Below are positions 6,382-10,731 of a stretch of 10,731 nucleotides of DNA, piece after piece. Within the stretch, counting starts at the first letter, position 1; each line of letters starts with the position of its first letter. Below the pieces are notes generated by a model that saw nothing but the letters and a program-made list of their open reading frames with translations, ran no database searches and was not told the DNA's origin. The position numbers and the translations under genes were made by a program. The stretch is from NCBI GenBank assembly GCA_021850485.1, contig JAJZLY010000033.1:1-10731 (forward strand). Direction: 5' to 3'. This DNA is from Bacillota bacterium (GTDB lineage Bacteria > Bacillota > Sulfobacillia > JAJZYS01 > JAJZLH01).

Positions 6382-7410
6382 CTAGGTTTTCTGGGTGCGC
6401 AGCCGCCGCATATCGAGCGCCGAGTCGACCACGCCCAGCACTGCCAGCACCTCGGCCGCAACCGGAATCAGCAGCAAAAGAGCCAGGCCCACGACCCGAA
6501 ACCCGCGACCCAGCCCAAGCTTGGCAGCCGCAAAATAGAGCAGGGCGCCCCCGTGGACCAGCAAGACGGCTTGACTGACGGTCAGCAGATTGGCTCCGAT
6601 CAAGCTGCCGGCCGTGTTCTGCGGCCACAGGAAAAACAGTCCCAGTCCAACCAGGTAGGCCAGGGCCAGCCACGGCGGCGATGACCAGGTGGCAAAGGCG
6701 GGCAGGGGCTTGGGGTCCTCGTGCAGCCAGCGCAGCACGGCCTGACTCCAGAGCAGGCCGAGCCCGGTGTTGATCAGGACCACGGTGGCGGCAACCGCCG
6801 GCACGATCGGCAAAAAGGTGTGCAATTCCTGCAGATACAGCTGACCCTGAGCGGCGGCCTGAGCGGCCGTGGAGCCACCGGCCAAGGCCGCACTGCGTGC
6901 CGCCTGCGCCGTGCTCTGGGCGAAGTTCCCGTAATCGCGCAGTACCACCGCGGCACTGGCAGCAAAGCCGCCCACCCCGCTCGTGACCAGGACCATGACG
7001 ACACCGAGCACCACCAGCAGCCCGATCTGGCCGACAACCGACTCCGCCATCAGCTGTCCCAGTGCCGTCCTCTGGCGCAGCCGCCAGCCGCACCACACTG
7101 GTCCCGCCAACCAGATGATCAGCGGCACTGCCAGCAGTCCTGGCCAGATCAGGGACAGACCCAGAGACAGCAAGATGGCAAGCGCAGCGCCCAAGCGCCA
7201 GCCCTGCCGGTAGGTCAGCACCACCAGCGGCGGCCAGCTCAAAAAGAGCAGGGCCCCCCAAGGCCCAAACGCGCTGCCAACGGCGGCTAGGGCAGCCGCC
7301 GCAAGGAGGGCCAGCAGCCCATCGGCAAGTGGGCGTCTGGCCGCGACAAGTCCCGACGCGGTGCCCAGAGCCGACCGGGAAAGCCCATTGGCCTGGTGGT
7401 CTGGTGGCAC
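6382..7410 (-). CDS. YybS-like (DUF2232) integral membrane protein
   Basis: This 342-residue protein is mostly hydrophobic, with about eight membrane segments. One N-terminal cluster lies at roughly residues 27-150 and a second at about 200-335. Between them is a loop rich in alanine and glutamine (about 165-195). The size, topology, and place between rpsR and rplI match the YybS/DUF2232 family of Bacillota, whose members look like membrane S-components or transporters without settled function. The GTG at 7410 follows GAGGAGGG by 7 bases, and that ribosome binding site lies in the 3' arm of a hairpin at 7419-7453. In Bacillus the next gene is the cyclic-di-AMP phosphodiesterase gdpP (yybT). 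Here rplI follows after 11 bases instead. Confidence 0.8.
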   Translation of the reverse strand: MPPDHQANGLSRSALGTASGLVAARRPLADGLLALLAAAALAAVGSAFGPWGALLFLSWPPLVVLTYRQGWRLGAALAILLSLGLSLIWPGLLAVPLIIWLAGPVWCGWRLRQRTALGQLMAESVVGQIGLLVVLGVVMVLVTSGVGGFAASAAVVLRDYGNFAQSTAQAARSAALAGGSTAAQAAAQGQLYLQELHTFLPIVPAVAATVVLINTGLGLLWSQAVLRWLHEDPKPLPAFATWSSPPWLALAYLVGLGLFFLWPQNTAGSLIGANLLTVSQAVLLVHGGALLYFAAAKLGLGRGFRVVGLALLLLIPVAAEVLAVLGVVDSALDMRRLRTQKT

Positions 7411-7418
7411 GTCACAGC

Positions 7419-7453
7419 CCTCCTCCTGGTCACCCCCTGGGGTCCGGAGGAGG
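7419..7453 (-). promoter_or_regulatory. Hairpin sequestering the yybS ribosome binding site
   Basis: In the transcript CCUCCUCC (7453 to 7446) can pair perfectly with GGAGGAGG (7426 to 7419), an 8-bp outer stem. GG-A-CCC and GGG-U-CC extend it inward, with small bulges and a four-base CAGG loop. The 3' arm is the Shine-Dalgarno sequence of the yybS gene. The structure starts 3 bases after the rpsR stop. No T run follows, so RNA-level control of translation or an mRNA end barrier is more likely than termination. Confidence 0.55.
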
Positions 7454-7455
7454 CG

Positions 7456-7686
7456 TCAGTCGATGGTGAACGGTAACAGGGCCAGATGCCTCGCCCGCTT
7501 GATCGCTCCAGTCAGCTGCCGCTGGTGGCCGGCGCAGTTGCCGCTCACCCGACGCGGGAGAATTTTGCCGCGGTCCGACAAAAAGCGCCGCAGTCGCTGC
7601 GCATCCTTGTAGTCGACAGCGATGATGTGGTCGACGCAGAAGCTGCAGATGCGCCTTTTTGGCTTGCGGCCTCGCTCACGTCGCAT
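7456..7686 (-). CDS. rpsR: 30S ribosomal protein bS18
   Basis: This 76-residue protein is a normal-length bS18, which pairs with bS6 on the platform of the small subunit. The core [22 protein letters not shown] (about 25-46) and the C-terminal [20 protein letters not shown] (54-73) are highly typical. C14 and C17 in RICSFC, with C51 and H54 in NCAGH, form the zinc-binding set of the cysteine-containing S18 form. The ATG at 7686 follows AGGAGG by 8 bases. It lies 36 bases after ssb in the classic rpsF-ssb-rpsR cluster. Confidence 0.97.
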   Translation of the reverse strand: MRRERGRKPKRRICSFCVDHIIAVDYKDAQRLRRFLSDRGKILPRRVSGNCAGHQRQLTGAIKRARHLALLPFTID

Positions 7687-7722
7687 GGACTCATCCTCCT
7701 AACTCAGGCCTGTTCGGCCTCC

Positions 7723-8121
7723 CTAGAATGGAACGTCTTCCTCCTGCCCGTCCTCCGGGGCCGGGTCGGGAGCCAAGAACGGATCACGGCCGCTGTCGTC
7801 TGCCTGCGGGCGGTCCAGGAAGCTGACCTGGTCGGCTACGACCTCCCAGGCCCGCCGCCGCTGCCCATCTTTGGCCTCGTAACTGCGCACTTGCAGTCTG
7901 CCCTGGACGGCTGCAAGCCGCCCCTTATTCAGATAGCTGTGCACCGTTTCGGCCAGTTTCTCCCAAGCCACGACATCGATGAAGTCTGCTGACCGCTCCG
8001 CCTGCGGCGCCCGCTGGCGGTCAACCGCCAGTGTGAACCTGACCACCGGTTTCCCGGTGGTGGTATAGCGAAGCTCGGGATCACGCGTCAGCCGTCCAAT
8101 CAGAATCACTCGATTGAGCAT
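7723..8121 (-). CDS. ssb: Single-stranded DNA-binding protein
   Basis: This 132-residue SSB binds single-stranded DNA during replication, repair and recombination. The OB fold occupies about residues 1-103 and starts MLNRVILIGRLTRDPELRYT. It contains the FIDVVAWEKLAETVHSYLNKG and VQGRLQVRSY segments typical of bacterial SSB. A short disordered acidic tail follows and ends EEDVPF, matching the DDDIPF-type tip that recruits partner proteins. The tail (about 29 residues) is shorter than in many SSBs. The start ATG at 8121 has only a weak ribosome binding site (TAGG about 9 bases ahead), so translation may depend on ribosomes arriving from rpsF, whose stop is 27 bases upstream. Confidence 0.96.
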   Translation of the reverse strand: MLNRVILIGRLTRDPELRYTTTGKPVVRFTLAVDRQRAPQAERSADFIDVVAWEKLAETVHSYLNKGRLAAVQGRLQVRSYEAKDGQRRRAWEVVADQVSFLDRPQADDSGRDPFLAPDPAPEDGQEEDVPF

Positions 8122-8148
8122 GGTTCGCGCCTACCCTTCGGAAGTCTC

Positions 8149-8943
8149 TTAGTCGCCGTCAGCGACCGGGGAGTCCTCGTGCGATGGAGTTTCGGCGCTT
8201 GGCTCTGCTTCCCCTGGGGCGACTTTGGCTCGACTTGCCCTAGCCTTGGGCTCTGCCTTGGCCGCAGTTTTTGCCTTCGGTACAGCCTTGGGCTTGGCAA
8301 CTGCCTTCTCTTTGCTCTCGGCCTTAGCTTTGGGCTCTGCCTTGGCCTTGGGCTTGGCAGCTGCCTTCTCCTTGGCCTCGGCCTTGGCTTTGGGTTCTGC
8401 CTTGGGCTTGGCAGCGGCCTTAGGCTTAGCTTGTGCCTTGGGCTTGGCCGCCTTCACGCTCGCGGCCGACTCTTCGGTCGCCGTCTCGACTTCTGCCGCC
8501 TCTGTAGCAGCTTCTGCCAGGTCACTTCTCAGCGTGATATCGGACCGGGCGGCCGTGGTCACCGTCACCGGCTGTTCGGCATTTTGCCTCAGCTTACCGG
8601 GCGGCACAAAGGTCTCCGCCTTGCGGGTGACGACTCTGGGAGCCATTTCCGGGGATTCGGGGACAGCATGGACCACCAGGTGCCGAAGCACCTGCTGGTT
8701 GTACCGCAGGACACGATAAATCTCATTCAGGGCGGGGGCTTCGGCCGCAAACGGCAAAAAGACGTAGGAACCCTCTGTCTTTTCGTCGACCGGATAGGCC
8801 AAAGGTTTCTTTCCCCACAGCTTAGGGGCTTGGCTCGTGCCACCTTGCTTGGCGATCAGGTCTGTCATCTGCGCCACCAGTGCCGCAACTGCCTCTTCGT
8901 CGAGGCTGGCGTCGATCACTAGGGCGAGCTCGTACTCGCGCAT
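8149..8943 (-). CDS. rpsF: 30S ribosomal protein bS6 with a long Lys/Ala/Pro-rich tail
   Basis: Residues 1-95 form a normal bS6 (MREYELALVIDASLDEEAV at the start, GKKPLAYPVDEKTEGSYVF at about 45-63, and the final helix-strand ending VVHAVPE). bS6 binds bS18 and 16S rRNA on the platform. The protein then runs on to 264 residues, far beyond the usual 95-100. A variable linker (96-140) and an acidic stretch (141-162) lead to a strongly basic, repetitive KPKA/AEPKA region (164-240) and a final acidic segment (241-264). Of two adjacent ATGs I chose the second, at 8943, because GGAGG is 7 bases ahead and homologues begin MR-YE. The tail has the composition of histone-H1-like disordered domains and may bind RNA or DNA. 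It is the first gene of the operon. Confidence 0.93.
   Translation of the reverse strand: MREYELALVIDASLDEEAVAALVAQMTDLIAKQGGTSQAPKLWGKKPLAYPVDEKTEGSYVFLPFAAEAPALNEIYRVLRYNQQVLRHLVVHAVPESPEMAPRVVTRKAETFVPPGKLRQNAEQPVTVTTAARSDITLRSDLAEAATEAAEVETATEESAASVKAAKPKAQAKPKAAAKPKAEPKAKAEAKEKAAAKPKAKAEPKAKAESKEKAVAKPKAVPKAKTAAKAEPKARASRAKVAPGEAEPSAETPSHEDSPVADGD
8281..8400 (-). repeat. Two 60-bp tandem repeats inside the rpsF tail
   Basis: Two adjacent 60-bp units (8341-8400 and 8281-8340) encode 20-residue blocks of the form AEPKAKAE-KEKA-AKPKA that agree at 17 of 20 positions (residues 182-201 and 202-221). Shorter KPKA units surround them. The repeat is in frame and keeps the composition of the tail, so it probably grew by slippage or unequal exchange. 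Confidence 0.8.
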
Positions 8944-8946
8944 CAT

Positions 8947-9004
8947 TTCACCTCCTCCCCACGGACCAGCTTGGCTGGGCTCCCGGGAGGGAGCGGGGGG
9001 CGTG
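8947..9004 (-). promoter_or_regulatory. Structured rpsF leader, possible S6:S18 autoregulatory site
   Basis: Two compact hairpins lie in tandem in the transcript before the rpsF ribosome binding site: GCUCCC-UCCC-GGGAGC (8994 to 8979) and CCAGC-CAA-GCUGG (8978 to 8966). A run of six C at 9000-8995 could pair with GGGG just before the GGAGG (8960 to 8957), closing a basal stem around both. CCG triplets occur at 8996-8994 and 8964-8962. Leaders of rpsF operons in many bacteria carry a hairpin with an unpaired CCG that binds the S6:S18 complex. The match here is suggestive only. Confidence 0.4.
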
Positions 9005-9010
9005 AGTGGG

Positions 9011-9019
9011 AGTATAGCA
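9011..9019 (-). promoter_or_regulatory. Extended -10 promoter of the rpsF operon
   Basis: The minus strand reads TGCTATACT (9019 to 9011), an extended -10 with a good hexamer TATACT. No good -35 is visible 17 bases upstream (AGTCCC), which fits an extended -10 promoter. The predicted start is near 9004, giving a leader of about 60 bases. The inserted element begins about 40 bp upstream of the -10, so the core promoter itself seems intact. Confidence 0.6.
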
Positions 9020-9069
9020 TAGGGCGCGGTGCCGGGACTAGGTGCGGTCTAGGCTATGCTGTTGCCACA

Positions 9070-9107
9070 CGATTATGTCCGGTCTATCTGCTAAGCGAAA
9101 ATGTCCG
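9070..9107 (+). repeat. Left end of the insertion sequence, two motif copies
   Basis: The inner copy CTGCTAAGCGAAAATGTC (9088-9105) perfectly matches the complement of the right end. A degenerate outer copy, CGATTATGTCCG at 9070-9081, repeats CGAAAATGTCCG of the inner copy 26 bp further in, with two changes. Paired copies suggest more than one transposase-binding site at the end. Confidence 0.65.
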
Positions 9108-9108
9108 C

Positions 9109-10437
9109 ATGGCAAAGGACATGGTGGTGTTGAGCGAGCGGGAGCAGGTGCGGATCCGGATCCTGAACGAGCTGCTGCAAGGGGCGCTGGGGGTCGAGGA
9201 GGTCTCCCGGCGGCTGGAAGTGTCGGTGCGGCAGGTGTGGCGGATGCGGGTCGGGTACCTGGCCAGGGGAGCGGCGGCCATCGCCCACGGCAACCGGGAC
9301 CGGCCAGCCCACAACCGGCTGGACGACACCGTGCGGGAGCAGGTGCTGGAGTTGGCCAGAGGCCGCTATGCCGACATCAACGACAGCCATCTGGCCGAAC
9401 TCCTGGAGCGGCAGGAAGGGATCCATCTTTCCCGCTCTGGCCTGCGCCTGCTGCTTCGAGGGGCGGGGCTGCCCAGCCCCCAGACCAGACGAGCCCCCAA
9501 ACACCGCCAGCGCCGGGAGCGGATGCCGAGAGCCGGCATGCTGGTGCAACTGGATACCAGCGAGCATCCGTGGTTTGGCCCCGATCTGCCCAGGGCGGCT
9601 CTGGCCGGTGCCATCGACGACGCCCGCAGCGAGGTCCTGGCCGCCCACTTCCAGGAGCACGAGAACACCCTCGGCTACTTCCGGCTGGTGCACGACCTGG
9701 TCATGGTCCACGGCGTGCCTGAGGCCTGCTACGTCGACCGCCACGCCATCTTTCTCAACAACGGCCAAAAGGGGCTCACCATCGACCAGCAGATCGCCGG
9801 CGCTCAGGACCATCCCAGCCAGTTCGCCCAGCTCCTCTCCCGGCTCGGCGTGGCCCTGATCTATGCCCGCTCGCCTCAGGCCAAGGGCCGCATCGAGCGA
9901 CTGTGGCGCACCTTCCAGGATCGCCTGGTGGTTGAGCTGCGCCTGGCGGGCATCACCTCCATCCAAGACGCCAACGCCTTCCTGCCGGCCTTCCTGGACC
10001 GCTTCAACGCCCGCTTCAGAGTGACTCCCAAAGACCAGCAGAGTGCCTTCGCCACAGCCCCTCAGCACCTGGCGGATCTGTTCACCCGCCGCCTCACGGC
10101 AACCGTCCGAAACGACCACACCGTGCAGCGCCAGGGGCTGTGCCTGCAACTCACCCCGGCCACGGCAGAGCGCTCCTACTGCCGCTGCCGGGTCGAGATC
10201 TGGCGCTTCCTGGACGACCACCTCGAGGTCCGCTTCCAGGGACAGCGCATCAGCGCCCACCCCATCCCGCTGCCAGTCCGGCCCCAAGCCGCGACTCCTC
10301 CCATCCAGCCCACCGCTCCGCCCGCCTACAAGGGCCACACACCGGCCCCCAACCACCCCTGGCGACGTTATCCCAGACCCCTCCCAGGCCCCCTGACGGA
10401 CCTGGTCGCAGAGCAGTTAACTGACATTTTCGCTTAG
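9109..10437 (+). CDS. IS1202/ISNCY-family DDE transposase
   Basis: This 442-residue transposase cuts and joins the ends of its insertion sequence. The N-terminal part has a helix-turn-helix (LSEREQVRIRILNELL to RRLEVSVRQVWRM, about 8-46) followed by the GAAAIAHGNRDRP motif (54-66) typical of this group. The integrase-like core shows the DDE triad: D149 in VQLDTSEH, D210 in CYVDRHAIF, and E263 in SPQAKGRIERLWRTFQ. A proline-rich tail ends near NHPWRRY. All three acidic residues and the full length are kept, so it may be active. I chose the ATG at 9109, just inside the left repeat. A frame extension back to 8971 would run out of the element into the rpsF leader. The TAG stop lies within the right-end repeat. 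Confidence 0.88.
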   Translation: MAKDMVVLSEREQVRIRILNELLQGALGVEEVSRRLEVSVRQVWRMRVGYLARGAAAIAHGNRDRPAHNRLDDTVREQVLELARGRYADINDSHLAELLERQEGIHLSRSGLRLLLRGAGLPSPQTRRAPKHRQRRERMPRAGMLVQLDTSEHPWFGPDLPRAALAGAIDDARSEVLAAHFQEHENTLGYFRLVHDLVMVHGVPEACYVDRHAIFLNNGQKGLTIDQQIAGAQDHPSQFAQLLSRLGVALIYARSPQAKGRIERLWRTFQDRLVVELRLAGITSIQDANAFLPAFLDRFNARFRVTPKDQQSAFATAPQHLADLFTRRLTATVRNDHTVQRQGLCLQLTPATAERSYCRCRVEIWRFLDDHLEVRFQGQRISAHPIPLPVRPQAATPPIQPTAPPAYKGHTPAPNHPWRRYPRPLPGPLTDLVAEQLTDIFA

Positions 10438-10467
10438 CAGTTCACTGACATTTTCGCTTGACAGTTA
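10414..10467 (+). repeat. Right end of the insertion sequence, tandem 24-bp repeats
   Basis: Two head-to-tail 24-bp units (10414-10437 and 10438-10461) share CAGTT, ACTGACATTTTCGCTT and agree at 21 of 24 bases. A third, partial CAGTTA follows at 10462-10467. The first unit supplies the perfect inverted partner of the left end and contains the transposase stop codon. The second is likely the true outer end. Confidence 0.75.
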
Positions 10468-10589
10468 CACGAAGCCCGGCCGCGGCGAGCTGTGCACCGC
10501 CATGTCGTCGCAGAAAGGACCTCAGCCCCGGACGGGAAAGACTGCTCGTGCCGCGGTCCCCTTGCCTTGGCCATAAGGAGTTGGACGCG

Positions 10590-10731
10590 ATGGCAGAGAT
10601 CAGAAAGGTTCCGCTGCTCTTGGTCGGCACCTACCACATGAACAATCCGGGCCGGGACCTTAATAACGTCGTCGCTGACGATGTGCTGAGTGCAGTGCGC
10701 CAAGCGGAGATGGAGGCAGCCGTCGCCAGTC
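10590..10731 (+). CDS. DUF5694-like protein, N-terminal part
   Basis: The first 47 residues of a rightward gene are present before the window ends. They begin MAEIRKVPLLLVGTYHMNNP and continue with GRDLNNVVADDVLSAVRQAEMEAAVA. The order VGTYHMNNPGRD, then ADDVLS, then a helix with R-Q-E-E spacing fits the start of DUF5694 family proteins (typically G-T-F/Y-H-x-x-N-P-G-x-D with D-D-V-L-S), which have no established function. The ATG is preceded by AAGGAG at a 9-base gap, which supports the start. The 126 bases between the insertion sequence and this ATG show no clear promoter. The assignment rests on a short segment. Confidence 0.65.
   Translation, partial: MAEIRKVPLLLVGTYHMNNPGRDLNNVVADDVLSAVRQAEMEAAVAS

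Larger units (their letters stand above)
9060..10463 (+). mobile_element. IS1202/ISNCY-type insertion sequence
   Basis: One transposase gene fills this region, flanked by an 18-bp perfect inverted repeat, CTGCTAAGCGAAAATGTC at 9088-9105 and its complement at 10423-10440. Outer, degenerate copies of the same motif lie at about 9060-9080 and 10447-10464. I set the ends at TGT (9060) and ACA (10463), giving about 1.4 kb; they could be off by a few to some tens of bases. No convincing target duplication is seen beside these ends, although the family is known for long duplications. The element separates the rpsF operon from a rightward gene. Confidence 0.75.

Noticed and set aside
6371-7261. Upstream extension of the rplI frame that would give a 448-residue fusion
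   Set aside because: The extra 297 codons overlap yybS in another frame and look non-coding; the GTG at 6370 has a strong ribosome binding site and begins with the normal bL9 N-terminus.
8224-8454. Repetitive DNA considered as a CRISPR array
   Set aside because: The repeats are in frame, contiguous without unique spacers and encode the Lys/Ala tail of S6.
8971-9108. N-terminal extension of the transposase into the rpsF leader
   Set aside because: The 46 extra codons lie partly outside the element, antisense to the rpsF promoter and leader, and are not part of the family.
9091-10356. A 421-codon open frame antisense to the transposase
   Set aside because: It mirrors the transposase codons in GC-rich DNA, has no recognisable domain and no supporting ribosome binding site, while the opposite strand has a full DDE transposase.
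10502-10576. A 24-codon small frame upstream of the DUF5694-like gene
   Set aside because: No ribosome binding site before its ATG and no conserved feature; chance occurrence is likely.

Overview
This is a GC-rich bacterial chromosomal window dominated by one long leftward (minus-strand) operon of core genes. In transcription order it reads rpsF (bS6), ssb, rpsR (bS18), a YybS/DUF2232 membrane protein, rplI (bL9), dnaB (replicative helicase), an unrecognised small membrane protein, purA, a nitroreductase and a 10-TM heavy-metal (manganese-type) exporter. The order rpsF-ssb-rpsR-yybS-rplI-dnaB-purA is the arrangement known from Bacillota. With this GC content it suggests a deep-branching, GC-rich Bacillota lineage or a Chloroflexota-like relative. 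No rRNA or species-level marker is present, so the taxonomy is inference.

Layout, left to right. Positions 1-160 hold the end of a minus-strand tRNA operon: a promoter, tRNA-Gly(CCC), 7 bases, then tRNA-Thr(CGT) running off the window edge. Positions 187-962 hold a VapBC-type toxin-antitoxin module with its own promoter and an 18-bp perfect palindromic operator. An intrinsic terminator at 934-962 closes the large operon and slightly overlaps the vapBC promoter. Positions 1015-8943 are the operon itself. Its genes are tightly packed: several junctions overlap or nearly touch (GTGA between dnaB and the small membrane gene, TGATG before purA, a stop codon inside the rplI ribosome binding site, and 3 bases between rplI and dnaB). 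Expression starts from an extended -10 promoter at about 9011-9019, followed by a structured leader that may be an S6:S18 autoregulatory site. A second hairpin, just after rpsR, masks the ribosome binding site of the yybS gene.

Positions 9060-10463 are an apparently intact insertion sequence of the IS1202/ISNCY type, oriented rightward. Its transposase has a full DDE triad and its ends carry repeated copies of a GACATTTTCGCTT motif. It sits about 40 bp upstream of the ribosomal-operon promoter. To its right a rightward gene begins at 10590 and leaves the window; its first 47 residues resemble the DUF5694 family.

The operon couples replication and translation (SSB, DnaB, S6, S18, L9) with adenine nucleotide synthesis (PurA), and a redox enzyme and a metal exporter form its tail. 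I see no CRISPR array, phage structural gene or clearly new multi-gene system. The most unusual items are the histone-H1-like tail on S6, the unidentified membrane gene locked between dnaB and purA, and the hairpin that hides the yybS ribosome binding site.
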